DNA of 64,000 bases from Aphanomyces cochlioides. Lineage: Eukaryota; Oomycota; Saprolegniomycetes; Saprolegniales; Verrucalvaceae. Below the pieces are notes generated by a model. It made no database searches, was not told the DNA's origin, and was given only the letters and a program-made list of their open reading frames with translations. The translations under genes were made by a program, and so were the position numbers. Location of the stretch: positions 868,001-932,000 of the forward strand of contig JAHQRK010000026.1 in assembly GCA_019828595.1 (NCBI GenBank), read 5' to 3'. Positions 1-13,369 of this stretch are shown in pieces. Positions within the stretch are counted from its first letter, which is position 1. Each line of letters begins with the position of its first letter.

Positions 1-3000
1 TTGAAAAAGTTTTATGACGAATACTACAAGCAAAATCAGTACACTTCGTTGGCACCATATTTTTATGGGTTACTGCAACTGTATGTCGCGCTATGTGCAG
101 ATCGAAACTATAAGTGTATTGAGATTTTGAAAGACAAGTTTCCACGAAATTGTTTGCTGGCATGTGTTCAAGATAGTGACTTAGCTCGATCCATTCGAGC
201 TGTTCTCATGAACTTACTTATGGTCATCCATATTGACTGCGATCCTCAAAGACCAATAGCGTGCCCAAACTATACTCGAAACTGGAAAGACACTACCATA
301 CAAATCCCCCAAGTTGACACGAATAAATATTGCAAGGAAGACAATGACTTTTTCAGCAATATCAAGACTCTTGTGTTGGACTACATCGAAAAAAGAAATG
401 GCGTCATTGTGGTTGGTGTTGGTGAATTGGCGCGGAACGAGCTGACATTGGCTATGATGCGTACCTGCCATAAATTGGTTGAATTTGGGATGTTCAATTC
501 TGAGCTAACCACTTTGGTGGGCCATTTAGTTGATCTCCTCGATTGCCGAACAGACTCGGTTGATGTGAAGGCGAATTCGAATGAACAGATTGAGTACGCA
601 GTTCCATTTTTTGAGAACAGCGTCCAGAGAAACAAAAACCCATTTGCCCGTCAATACAGCGAGGATAAGACAGCTCGAGAGCTGAGAGCAAGACCCATGA
701 AGCGTTTTTCCATAGCCGGAGGAACATTTCCTAAGCCGCTGGTGCAAAATCAAGTACAAGACACCATGGATTTACGATTCAGAATTAGCGAAGGAAATAC
801 CATTGTCATGGAAATCAAGGACTGCATTTGTGCTACCCTTCTTCGACTTGATGGATTGCGTCTTGACTACCAACTGTCATTGACTCTTATGTATATTAAA
901 GAACGAAATTTGACGTCCAACATTACAATGTCTGACAAAGTGTCTCCACTGGCCCAAGCTCTTGCACAGCGCAAATCAAACCTGTCGTGCGAGTTATCTT
1001 TACACAGACTTGCTAAACGCCGTCTCGACACAACATTACTACAAACTCTCATGTACGAGCATCCACCTTTGGTGTCAAAAGCACTTGAATTGCTATACTT
1101 GCAGTTCAATCAGCATGAACAATTGATTAAAGCCCTCGATCAGGTGTTTTTGCTCGTAAATGATACCACGGTACATCTTTATGCAAAGTTACAGGATGAT
1201 GTTGACCGCTTACGGCATCTGGCAGAAACTACGGAGGTGTGGATGGATTTTACATCTTCTGGGGACTTTGAGATGGCAGTTCGTGCTTGTGCATTGTTTA
1301 AGTCTCTCAAAGCTCTCATGCAAAACAAAGAGGGAACAGAAATCACGAGACTGATATCCAATCTTGACGTTGTACAATACGTTATTGCTATGATTTACTC
1401 TGGTAGCCACTTCTTTCACGATCTATTCCCGTCGAAGTCAGTTGGACCATCAAGTCCGCAGAAGATGACTTCTAATAGTGGCACACTGGTCAATGATGTT
1501 TTACGCGAGCAGCAGCGAAACGCAATCCGAACAGTGTATGACCATTGTATGGAGTTTTTGTTCGACTATTGTAACGTGAACGTGCTGATCGTTGCCCAAT
1601 ACACTCTCACGATAATTGATTTCGCGGAGGAATTACCTTCGGCTCAGGCTGTGCTCTTCTCGATATACACAAATCCCCAGTGCGATCCAGTTCCCAATGA
1701 AATTCTGTTTCAGTTTGTTCGGTGGGGACTTTACTACAAGCATGACCGAGAAGTTCGGTACTTACAATTTTTGTGTGGTGTTGCAACTTCGCAGCATGTT
1801 CGACATGTATTACTCATGCAAATCGTGAAAAACCCACAGCTCGTTGAAACACAGGGCATAGACGACCCAATCTACGTATCCCATGAGTTGAATCTCTTGA
1901 GTACGATTGCGACGACAGGTCAAGCGCGCGATATTTGTTCTGAGTCATTCGTCTCGATGAGCCGATTGATTGAAATTCTCGAGACTTTCGACATTACCCC
2001 AGCCCTCAATTGTGCAGAGCCACAGCAAAACGTGCAACTTGCTTTGTTTTCACCAAAGACTCTTGGCAAGGAGGCATCTCTAACTCTTGGTTTCGCTTGC
2101 CTCAAGTACCTAAAAGATGTGTTACTTCGGCAAGAAGATTGCGTTTACAAAATGGATGAAGGTCAACATGTACGACTTTTTGCTTGCTTACGTCAATTCA
2201 CTTTGTCATGTACGAGGCTAAAAGATTGAAAAATTAACAGATTGATCTTTAGGTATGCGGCAACATTTGGCGTCACTGCAGCAAATGGATTTTCGAGGGG
2301 AAAGCTCAGTAGAGGATATGTCACTTGATCGTATTTTGAAGTCATTGGTGCCTACCCTTCTTGCTTATTTTCCCAAATTCAACAATAAGCTTATCCCAGA
2401 CGACGCAACATTAAAAGAGTGGTGGTCTGGTTGGTATATATGGCTCTTCAGTTGCATTGCCGTGCGCAAAGATTCAGAATTTGTACACGATCTTCAAGCA
2501 TGCGTATGTTGGATTGATTATTCATGGAAACAAGAAGAAAAATTGGAAGACTTACTGATTGATGGACTTCGACGTTCGAAACGTCCGTCCTTAGGTGTCG
2601 GACTCGCAGGAATGAGGGGGAATGAGCCATTTGTACTTGATTTTGAAAAACCATTTCTTGAAATCTTGGGGGATGTGAAAGCATATAGAGCATATTGCTT
2701 GAAGCAAATTATACCTTCAGTTGCGGATCTTGCAGCGATTGAACTACCTATTCCACGCGACGAGGTACCTGACGGTTTGCCTCAGTTGAGATCAGATACG
2801 AGGGCAAAATCTGTGTGGCTGCCTTCATGGCTCTCAAGAAAACAAAAGAAGCCCAAATCATCTTCGGTGATGCCGTCTCAGCGCCTGTCTCCCAGAAGAA
2901 GTACGTACAACATGCCAAAGTTTGGTGAGTACGCAGATGACGACAGTGCGATGGTGCACGACTTCTTGAAGTACGTGAAAGATCATAAGCAAACCAAATC

Positions 3001-5979
3001 AGCCATACGTAATGAGATGAGCGACATGATGCGAAGTATTTTATTTTTGGAGGTGTGCAAACCGACATATTCACATATGTGATGTTGCTCATAGGATTCG
3101 TTGAAAGAAGAAATGGTCGCATATGCTGGGAAACGCCCAGTAATTTCTACCTTTGATGACGTTGCGGCCAAACTCGTCTCGCATTTCAAGGTTTGGGAAT
3201 GTTGAGATTTTTCATGATAGAAATTTGATCTAGATGCTCAAACAAGCCAAGTATGTGAAAATGAGTTTGGTCCTGCTCGATGTTTTCAGTCGGACAATTT
3301 TATCACTGGACAATGTGGACAAGCGTCGAGCGATGCAAACAAAATTGAACAGTATGGGATTGACCGAAATCATCATCGACCTTGTCGCACAGTCTGACGA
3401 TTTTCAAGTGTTCGACCGTTGTATCTGGTTAGGAATTGCAATGCTTGATGGGATGAATTCGACAGTGCAAGAACATTTTCACAAATACCTTGTTCAGCCC
3501 CAAGCAGCTGATTTTTTTCTCAAGTTTAAACTCCGCTTTGACATGTTGACAAACCAAAGTGAAACAAGGAAGTCAATGCATATGATGTACTTCACACCAA
3601 AGGCAAGAGATCAATCCGAGCCTGCAAACAAGTACCAGAGCGCAACGCGTCAATTTCGATTTCTTCAACTGTTGTGCGAAGGTCATTATTTACTCAACCA
3701 AAAGTGCATGCTTGGGTGTGATAGTTCCAAAGTCAACTTGGTCGAGACTGCCACGATGGTTGTGCTTGAACTTCATGCTAACTCTTCTTGGGACTGTATG
3801 GCATTGCTAAAGCAAGTGTTTGACACAATTACAGAATTTTGCCAGGTGATAATAAATTTATAGGTCAATGCACTGAGCGAAATAAATCTAGGGACCTTGC
3901 ACAGAAGCTCAAAACTGTGCTGCTCACTACAGATTCATTTCAGCTGTCAATGAGATATTGTGGAGAGACACTAAGGCACTGACGGTCACCGCGTTGGATC
4001 TCTTGCGACAACTAAAAGCAGCAACCGTTATTACATTATTAAGCTTGCTCGAACGACGGTCGGATCGTGATATTCATCGCCGTTTGGTTCAAGAATTAAA
4101 TCTTGATGCACTGAAAGCAAATTTAATTGTTGTGTACGGCTATTTCAACGAGACTTACGATGTATAGCTCGATAATCCATGTTTGTTTTAATACCCATGT
4201 TAGGGAAAATACGACGGCAACGAAGCCTGCAGTCAAGACTCCTACTTGACTATGGGTTTCAACATATATATATTGATGCAACAACTTGGTGAATTCCAGC
4301 CAAGTTTAGCGCGCACATTCTACCCTGACCAAGACGGAAGTAAAGATCATACTTATCGCGAAGCTTTTGGCTTTTTTGCGAATCGATGTGCGCATGTTGA
4401 AATTGTGTGGCCAGCTCAACCAAATAACGGTGTCAGCGACAAAAATAGCACGAACGACCTGTTCACAATCTACTTTCCACTACATCCAATATGCATTTGT
4501 TTGACTGACCGCGCAAAGCGACGACTCAAACACGACGTTAGTCGGGAAGCCAACAAATTGAACGATTTTTATGAAAGGACACGGCTTGTGATCTCTGACA
4601 TGCAACATCAATGCGCGCTGCGTGCACATGCTTGGATGGCGCTACTCACATTACATCTCTCAAGATTAAAAATGTTTGCATTCGTGTGGAATATTTTACT
4701 AAATGGTCTCATCGTACTATTGAATCAGTTGGACGCAACTTCTCCGCCGTATGTTGTCCTTGTGGCTGGGTATATTGAAGTGCTCTTTTGTTTGGCCATC
4801 TTGACTGGGCATTGCATCAACGACGTGCCACGACTTCTACTAAACCATCCAACAGCTGCACTACCAGATCATGCTTCACCTCGGCGACTCCTTAAGCAAT
4901 CCCATGCTGAGATGCCATTTGATGTATCGGATGTTAAGGAAACACTGCAAGACATCGAGGAGAAACTTCGTCATGTCGGACATGGACGGCTGTCGATGCG
5001 GCAATATTCACTCTGGTATATATTGCGTGTTGTGGCCGTCGATGCAAAAACTATGGGCTACGTGGCACTACTCGCATTGGCCGTCATTGGCGTCGTATTT
5101 GATCAACCACTATGGTTTTCATTTCACTTGCTTGACATTGTGAATCGATCGACGGAATTACGCAATGTGTCAAAAGCGATCGTCCATCCTGGTCGGAGTT
5201 TGATCCATATCTTGTTGCTCTATATCTTGGTGGTGTACATTTACGGTATCGTTGGGTTTACGTACTTCCAACAATATTATGTCAAACCAAGCGATAATTC
5301 ACCAACGCAGCGGTACGATGGATGCTCAACCATGTGGCTCTGTTTTCTCACGTCATTGGATGAAGGTTTAAAAAACAATGGTGGAATTGGAGGTTACCTT
5401 AATCCAAGTCGACGGGATTCAGACCCATTGGCATATTTTCGTTTTGTGTTTGACTTGTCGTACTATGTGAGTTTGATCCTCGTCTTGACGAATTTGGCGT
5501 TTGGTTTGATCATTGATACGTTCGCGACGTTGCGAACTCAACACAAAGAGAAGGAAGATGATTGGAAAGATCGATGTTTTATCTGCTCAATCGATGGCTA
5601 CACATTCAATCGAATGACGAAACGTGGATTTAAATATCATACCAAGCATGAACACAACGTATGGCAGTATATTTATCTCTTTGTCCACATCGAGCACAAA
5701 CCATTTACAGAGTACAATGGCGTCGAGGTCTACTTGGCCACGAAAATGGCCAACCACGACGTGTCGTTCCTTCCCAACCACCGCGCTCTCACGCTTGAAC
5801 GCGCCGCCACGCAAGAAGGACAAGAAACTTCGCAACCTTCATTGGTTGACAGCGAACTTGAAATCATGATGCGGCAAGTCTTGCAGCAACAGCGAGATAT
5901 TCTCGACGCAATCCATGTCACTCATCCTTCCACAAATTCCTCGTCGACAGCTGCAGGATCATCGACATCAAGTTTCTAA
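1..5979 (+). CDS. IP3/ryanodine receptor-like calcium-release channel, 3' part (5'-truncated by window edge)
   Basis: Six exons (1-2209, 2253-3052, 3095-3190, 3234-3845, 3892-4161, 4204-5979) join in frame into about 1,920 residues; the 42-46 nt introns have GT-AG ends. The start lies outside the window. The end of exon 4 and exon 5 give the RIH-associated signature TEFCQGPCTEAQNC. Exon 6 holds hydrophobic segments (roughly 4670-4820, 5050-5140, 5200-5270), a pore-like NGGIGG near 5380-5400, then LTNLAFGLIIDTFA. It closes with the cysteine/histidine motif CFIC...H...EHN.W that ends animal IP3 receptors. Known family role: ligand-gated Ca2+ release from internal stores. The N-terminal IP3-binding core is not visible, so ligand specificity is unknown. 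The tail after residue YLATKMA is Ser/Thr/Gln-rich and short. A polycystin-type channel is excluded by the RIH and C-terminal motifs. Confidence 0.9.
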
Positions 5980-6590
5980 GTTTTCTGAAAAAAGCATAAA
6001 TCCTTCAGTGATCCAAATTATGCGTGAGATGCAAAAGCATCATCACTAAACCACAAACACGTCGATGCGACGTCTGGAAAACGTGCAAATTTCTACAATC
6101 ATCAGATAAATGCCGAGCATTCTGGTCAGCCAAACAACTCTCCAAAGAAAAACATCTACCACGAAATCCAAGAGAGTTTCCTGAAGAACTCTGTCATTGC
6201 AAATACTTGATCAATGGAGGTGTGGTTGTGCTTACCAAGGAGCACGCAGGTAAAATCATGTTCCCAGGGCCAAGTATCATTAGAACTTAATCGTTTTGCT
6301 AGATTAAACTAAAAATTAAAAACGTTCACAGCACTAGCATGCGTAAAACGCTTTTATTCGTAGCGATAGACGCCCGAGACGAGGAGAACACACAACAGCA
6401 AGTACCTCGACCTTTTGTGAAGATTTCGCTCACATGTTTTTTTCCCGCTACCGTGAGCTGTCTTACCTGAGTCCATCCAACAATGTAGAGTGTGGAATGC
6501 GCATTTCGATGGTGTCCCCAGGATCAAATTTACATCGATAACAACATTCAAACAGGTGACCGCGTCATATTATGAGACTAAATCCTCTCG
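5980..6590. other. Spacer without a supported gene
   Basis: Downstream of the channel gene. An 88-codon open frame at 6024-6290 has no recognisable motif, no splice logic and skewed composition. I treat it as chance or as decayed coding sequence continuous with the next feature. Confidence 0.5.
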
Positions 6591-7410
6591 CCATTCTCAA
6601 ATCGACATTCTCTTCCCGACCCAGACTGCAAGGAATATCTTGGCATTTACCCTTGTAAAAGGATGAACTTTGTGTGAGACACAACCTCGTACTTGATGTC
6701 TCCGCTAGACGAGTCGTGGGTTGATCTTAGGCGCAACGGTGCACGTCTTCAACATGCTAAACTAGTGATTTCACAAGTTTGGTGAGAACCACATTTGCTT
6801 GCAATCAATGAGGATTCAAGAAGTCTGTTTGGCACTCCAGCAATTGTACATAGGAACGAATGCTTTGACTGAACGAGTTGCATAGCGACCAAAATGTCTC
6901 CGACTCAGGGTACGCTTGGGACAATCCATTGCATTTCAATTTTCTCGTTCCTTCAAGTCAAATGCTTTAAAATGTGCCGTGGCCAATTTTGCTAACAATG
7001 GTTTGCAAATTGACGTCGATGCATTCATGGAAATCCTCAGCAGCTTGTCGGTTGCTAACACAATCCTCTTGAAAATCAACTCGATGTCTCAAGTCAAAGA
7101 CGAGGAATGACAACTTTGTGAATATGTGGTAGCCTCTGACAGCCTTGTCTTTGGCCTGACGGTCGAAGCTCGCCGCAATTTCTTTGATGTGCTCGACGCG
7201 GACGACAACGACGAGATGACTTTGCAAAATGAAGAATATATACGATGCGCACCTTGCTCGTTGGATGAAGTCGCATATCGTGTCCGTGTTGAAATTGACA
7301 AAAGCACCAGTTTATTCGCGACGCACTCTGGGTCACGCAACAATTTGCAGATTCGTTATTCAAAAATTTGTCAGCATTATGTCCACAATTTTAGAAGAAA
7401 AATGGGTTGA
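6591..7410 (+). pseudogene. Decayed coding sequence, family uncertain
   Basis: In one frame, coding-like sequence runs from about 6913 to 7410, interrupted by a single TGA at 7108-7110. The downstream part contains an EF-hand-like acidic loop, FFDVLDADDNDEMTLQ. In a second frame near 6897-6965 the words SDSGYAWDNP resemble the SHR-binding region of VPS13 proteins, ending at a TAA. No splice arrangement restores one frame, so this looks like the relic of one or two genes. The VPS13 and EF-hand comparisons are by eye and weak. It converges on the ISN1 stop codon at 7425. Confidence 0.3.
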
Positions 7411-7424
7411 CGACTTCCCAAGAA

Positions 7425-8942
7425 CTACTCAGGCAAGAGAGGCAAGAGAAATCTCATCAACAACGCTGTTTCTTCAGGATTTGACACCCACACAGTTGAT
7501 GCAACATCACGGGACAGTGTATCGTTGCCTACAGCCATCCAAGTCAATTTTGCACCATTTTATCAAATGCCGCAGCAACCGACGGCAAGGTACGCATACC
7601 TGTACGCGTAAAGCGATCGCCGACATGAAGACATTCCGTGCCATCCAATTGCTATAAGAATGATGAACATTGATGAGAAAACGTGTGCTCACCGTCCGAT
7701 TCACACCATCAGGAACCAAGCTCACGACGTACTTCTGGAGCGCGGCAATGCCAAGTCCCTTGTTGCCAATATCGACCCAAACGTCATTGCCACCATTGAA
7801 TGCGCAATATGGAATTGTTTCGTTGCGGAGTTCATATTGAACTGTGAGCGCGATTTCTTCAAGGTTCTCATAGACAAAGCGCTTGTCCGTGGGATTGTAA
7901 ATGCCCACGGCACGTTCCTTGCGCATGATCTTGGCTGGCATGTTGAGTAATTCAATCATATCCTTCAATGTCGCCTGTGTCATTGTAACGTAAATTTTGC
8001 GAAGATAATCAGGCAATTACTTCAGCACGATCTAAAAGTCGATCGCAGTCTTGTTGATCCCATCGTTGTCCACGTCCATCTTTCCATTCGTCGCCGTCCA
8101 CGACGCGCAATCTTACGCGACCGTTCTCTGGATCTCGATGCGTCACATGAAGGTAGTTGCATTCGCCACCCATAACTAAGAATCGTTTTTGAGCTGATTC
8201 AGGAATCTTTTCTAAGGCTTCGAGAATCTACGAAAACACAATGAGATTCGTCAAACAGGATTCATTTACTCCTTGCAGCCGCACTTCATATCGTTGGGGA
8301 TCTCCCGGATATCCTGCTGCGGTTACCAACGACACGACAATTCCTTTCTGGAGAAGATCAACAATAACTGAAACCATCTCGGATGATTCACTAGGACGTC
8401 ACGATAAGGTCAGACAACAAAACATTGAAAGAACGTACGTAATGATGCCACCATCAGCGTAAATCGTATCATCGGCATCAAATGTGATGAGCTTCACCGT
8501 CGGTGCAATCGCACGAACCTAATATACAAGATCAACATTTCAAGTCACGACAAAATCTTACGGATGCCAAGTTGAGAATATGACGGACTTCCTTGAACGT
8601 CGGTGCGACGCGCTTTCGTTTTGTAAAGTTTGTGAACGTGTCGTAATCGTAGACAGCATCCATCAAATTGAGCGGGACAAACATGCGCTTGACCTTGGGG
8701 ATGTATTTCCTCAGTCGCGAGGTGTGAGGATTCGTCACGTGCTCATTCATCATTTCTTCCACGAGCTGAAACACTTCAAGAGTTGACAATTGAAGGCCTG
8801 CCGACTCGTCGATCGGCGCCATGATCCATTCGCGGATCAACTCGATCAATGGATCCTGCTCCTTGAGCATCGTGTGGTAAATTGAAAAATGACCATCTTC
8901 AAAGTCCCACCAGGAGTGTTCCCAACGAGATTTCCCAATCAT
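7425..8942 (-). CDS. ISN1: IMP-specific 5'-nucleotidase (ISN1 family)
   Basis: Seven exons on the minus strand, separated by introns at 8519-8561, 8391-8438, 8228-8269, 7975-8020, 7652-7692 and 7529-7599, give 408 aa, close to the length of the yeast enzyme (about 450). The family hydrolyses IMP to inosine in purine salvage, in the cytosol. Visible signatures are RVAPTFKEVRHILN before the catalytic loop, the HAD-type nucleophile motif TFDADDTIYADGG, VTAAGYPGD (motif II), VMGGECNYL, RAVGIYNP, CAFNGGNDVWVDIGNKGLG, and LHVGDRFTRTGND near the C-terminus. The start at 8942 is the first ATG in frame and allows the N-terminal YHTMLKEQDPLIELI segment expected for the family. Nothing is missing from the catalytic set. 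Its neighbours are unrelated. Confidence 0.93.
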
Positions 8943-9858
8943 CCTATTTTTTCTCGGCTATTGGGCATAGTCCCTATAATTGTCACGTCACTGCTCTCTC
9001 CTTGTAGAAGGAATTTTCCTCGCCAAGTGACCAAGAAATGTTACATCCATCGACGAGAGGCAGAGAGTTCGATCCAACTTTTTTCACGCCAACATTACGT
9101 TGACATTGTATCCATCGATATCCAACGTGGCAAACGCTAAAGCGACGACGTGACTCCACAGTTCTGTATCTGGAGATTACGCAACTTTCGAGGTCGATGT
9201 TTTGGCCGTAAACTCAATTCGCCATTGAAAAGCCGTCAAATTTTGCGCTCAAGGGTTGACCACGCATTCGTGCCGCCGTGATAAAGTTCACGTGACATGA
9301 ATGCACCGCAGATGTGCCAACGGACTGCTCTGTATTCATTACACTACGTTTCTGGTCTATTTTTGCGTCGTAAACTCCAGCACACGGCGACAATTGGAGC
9401 GATCCCTCCGTTTGAAACCAGACTACTGTACTTGCCCAGATACATCGACACATTTCGTTGGAATAGCCCTGCGTTCAGCATGTGATTAATACGATTCCTC
9501 TGGGTGATTTATCCCGACTTTCGACAAGCCATTGGACAATTTTGCCATGGCGTGACGACTCTTTCGCTGATGGACAAGCTGCTATTTCTGTTGAGGGCCA
9601 AGAGGAATGAATACACACGTTTCGGTCAAGATACAGTCCTGCCTTGAAAAGAGTGATGGGATTTGCCAGAACGTCCTTGCGACTAACCGACCAAGGGTGG
9701 TTTCGCATATTTGTTCTGGCCACGATGGATAAAGGAACCATCATGTCCCAACAAGCTTCGTGTTGTGCGAGACTTCATGGCTTTGTTAGATACATCTCTA
9801 TGTTAATAATTAAATATCCAATTTGGGCGTTGAATAAATATACATGGCGCCCCTTTGC
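8943..9858. other. Intergenic spacer between ISN1 and the ankyrin gene
   Basis: It lies between the ISN1 start and the 3' end of the ankyrin gene, both on the minus strand, so it should hold the ISN1 promoter and the ankyrin terminator. Short open frames on both strands (8889-9140, 9214-9453, 9475-9744) overlap each other and show no protein motif. I see no repeat or RNA gene. Confidence 0.5.
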
Positions 9859-12800
9859 CTAGAAATAGCCGTCCTTTTGCTACAGAGCACAAGTAAGAAT
9901 TACGAAAGCGGGGTGTGGCTAGTACCTCGTCGTAAGAATACATCGTGCCTTCAGTCGTCAATTCACTCTCACGTTCCCACTCGTCGGGATCGTCGAGTTC
10001 CTTTGTCGGTTTGTGGTACCGTTGGACGACATTACGTTTCATGGCGAGCATTGCTTGGATTTTGTCGGCCATAGATTGACGCAGTTCAGGACTTCCATCC
10101 AAAAATGCAGTCTTGGACGCATTCCATCGAATCTACATTAACAATCAGCACAAAATACTTGAAGATAGATCGTACGCTTGTTGTCAAACGAGGATTGACG
10201 TATTCCGCCACACTCATAGCGACATCAAAATGACCCAACGAACAAGCCACATGCAATGGACTCCATCCAATCTACAAGAGTTTGAGCGAGTGAAACGATT
10301 GAAAATCGGCGTACGTTGGTTGGGAGTGTCACGTTCGCATTCTTGGCCAACAGAAAGTTGGCAATTGCAGCGTTACCAGTGCCAGCCGCCACGTAGAGAG
10401 GCGTGGCACCTCCATCAGTTTGGATGTCCACGTCGATGTACTCGACGAGCATGCGAACAACGTCCAAGTGTCCACTCCAGACTGCACTGTGCAATGGACT
10501 CCATCCAGACTACAAGAAAAGTGAGGTATTGCCGAACACATAGCATCAATCGTACATGCGACACGATTTCGTAGTTGATCTCTCGGGTCATCAAGTACTT
10601 GACAATATTGAGACGGCCATGCTGGGCAGCTTTATGCAATGCAGTTTGACCATCTTGAGTGCGAAGGTTCACATCTTGCACGTGATCAAGCAGTAATTTC
10701 ACGACATCCAAATGCCCGTTGGATGCTGCTCGATGAAGAGGCGTGGATCCATTCTATTGATTTATGAAATCAGAGACTCGATTCTTGTTGTTCAGTACCT
10801 GATCGTTGAAGCGAACGTTTTGACTGAGTAAAAAGGTGACGACTTCAAGTCGACCACTGCCAGCAGCAACATATAAAGGCGTTGTTCCGGCCTAGAAGGA
10901 TGAGTCAACGAGCAAAAAGCGGGTTAAAATGTACCTTTGTCAAAGAATTCAAGTCGATAAGCTTTGCGAGCACTTTGACGACCTCGAGTTGGCCATTATA
11001 GCAAGCTGAGTGCAAAGGTGTCCATCCAATCTATTGAATTGTCAGGCATCCATCGACACGAACAAGAGCAAGTACGTTAGAAGGGAGTGCGACCGATGCT
11101 TGAGCTTCGATGAGGAAGTTGACAATTGCAAGTTTTCCGTTCCCGGCGGCCACGTACAGTGGGGTGGCTCCATCCTACAGTCAGGGTGTCATGATATTGA
11201 CAATGCTCGAATGCTACTTTGGTGCGAGCATTAATGTCAATGTAGTTGACAAGCACTTTGACAATCTCTAAATGGCCATTGGCACAAGCGTCATGCAGTG
11301 GCGTCCATCCATTCTACATCAAATCGGTTAGAAATGGCAATGTGACTAGCGATAGCTTACGTTTGAGACAGCTCCAACTTGAGCTTTGTCCAGGAGGAAT
11401 TTGACAATTTCCAGTTTGCCACTGTGAGCTGCTTGATACAGTGGGGTTTGGCCATTCTATGCGCAATAGTGAGGACCAGAACAATACCATGTAAGAGGCT
11501 TACATTGTTGCGAAAGTTGACGTCGACATAGTCAATGAAATAGCCGACAACGTCAATGTGACCATTAGCACATGCGTCATGGAGAGGACTGGATCCATTC
11601 TGCGACGAAAGGCATGAGAATTCGCCAAAGTGACACCGAACATACTGTATCCACTGCATGCGTCTTTGCCTTTTTTGCAATCAAACACTTCACAACTTCC
11701 AGCTTTCCGTAAGTGGCTGCAAGATGCAAAGGAGTTGAACCATGCTACACACCGAATGAGTCCGTTTACGTGAAAGCAACAAACATACATTGGTGGGAAG
11801 ATTGATATCAATGCAATCCGCCAAATGAGCCACTGTATCAACGTGGCCTTTGGAGCTGGCAATATGCAATGGAGACCAACCACTCTACAAAGCGATGACT
11901 CTGCTGCACTCATGGGGTCCAACTTACATGATGGCTCAAGGCTACATTGGCTTTATGGCCAATCAATTGGATTACAATTTTCAAATGTCCATTGCCTGCG
12001 GCAACATATAATGGAGTTGCGCCTTCCTACAAAGTCAACACCTTCATGATTGACCACTCGAGGGGTTTCAAACCTTAGTTTGCAAATTGACATCAATATG
12101 TCCCAGAAGAAACTCGACGACTTCATCTTGGTTGTTGGCACAAGCGACATGCAGGGCACTCCAACCACTCTGGATACAATTCAGTCAGAAATTTGAAACA
12201 ATGTTGGAATATACCTCGTCGAGAGAATGAATCGCAGAAGTTTTGGCCACTTTTCGCACGAGATCGATACGTCCAAGGCGAACAGAATCAAAGAGGGTCT
12301 AGCAATTGAACCGTGAGAGGCGAAGCTCCATAAGAAACGTACAAAATGCGATTCTTCTTTTTCTTGAAGTAGCATCACAACTTCTTTGCGGCGGCGCTCC
12401 AATGCAAGATCCAATGCAGTGTTGCCAGCCTACGATCGGATCATTCAGTCCGTGGTCATGGCCATAAACGACTACATTTGTCTTTTGATTGATGTCGCAA
12501 TACTGCATCAAGAAACGAACGACTTCGGCTTGGCCCCACCAACTTGCTGAGTGAAGCGCGTTCCATCCATTCTAGATCAAACATAAGGCTTGAATGCTAA
12601 AAACTTGACATACGCTGTTGACGGCTTGGACATCGACTTTTTTAGACACCAAGTACCGTACGACATCGATTTTTCCTTGGGAGGCAGCCATGTCAAGCGG
12701 TGTCGATCCAAGCTACAATTTAAGAAAGATTAGGGGCAAGGTTCTTCAGGGGTAAGTGAAGCGTACACATGCTTTCATGTTGGCATTGCAATGCTCCATC

Positions 12801-13369
12801 AGAATCTTCACGACTGGTAGATGCCCATTCCAGCAGGCAGTGTGCAATGGGCCCATGCCACCCTATTCACAATATGATTTCCAAATCAAATGCTTGCTTC
12901 GTACATTCGTCGCAATATCGGCCTTGATATTTTCTGCCACGAGCACTTTGACAACGTCCACGTGACCTGCTTCACTCGCGAGATAGAGTGCAGTGCGTCC
13001 AGTCTAGAAAAGTGCGCGAATCATCACATATTTGCTCAAGGTGCGGGTTGTCGTACATAATCTTTCTGATCAATGTCGCAGGTTTGGAGCAGAAACCTGG
13101 CAATCTCGGCATGTCCATGATAGCTCGCCGCGTGGAGAGGGGTCCATCCGTCCTACACATGATCGTTTCCACATTCTGTTTTTGTCACGCAAGTCCATCA
13201 AGTACCTCGTTCGCAATGTTGTTGTCACATTTTGCCATGTACTTTTTCACTTTTATCTCTTTGCCTTTTTCAATCGCGGCATAGAGCTTTTTCTCATGGC
13301 TCTACGCATCAAGACGAACATTATCTACCATTCTATCGATATTGACAGCGCGCATACCTGCCAAAACAT
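9859..13369 (-). CDS. Ankyrin-repeat protein with one repeat per exon (24 exons)
   Basis: Twenty-four exons encode 815 aa with about 22 ankyrin repeats. The start is a 12-nt exon (13358-13369, MFWQ) spliced over 13302-13357 to a helical N-cap; the stop is at 9859-9861 after a last intron at 9880-9925. Internal exons are almost all 96 or 99 nt, all phase 0, and each is one 32-33-residue repeat. Two double-length exons (10556-10753 and 10315-10509) hold two repeats each, as if an intron had been lost. Repeats alternate between a G-W-T/S-P-L-H type and a G-x-T-P-L-Y/H-x-A-A type, so the duplicated unit was probably a pair of exons. The C-terminal exon (9926-10132) is charged and non-repeat. The family serves as a protein-binding scaffold; the partner is unknown. 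No other domain is visible. Confidence 0.88.

Noticed and set aside
3846..3863. An 18-nt intron in the channel gene
   Set aside because: Too short; the 46-nt intron 3846-3891 restores the RIH-associated motif CQGPC.
10133..13205. CTAC-bearing blocks of about 45 bp every about 140 bp, looking like an interspersed-repeat array
   Set aside because: They are reverse-strand intron ends of the ankyrin gene; the exons between them are ankyrin repeats and all are phase 0. Not a CRISPR or satellite.
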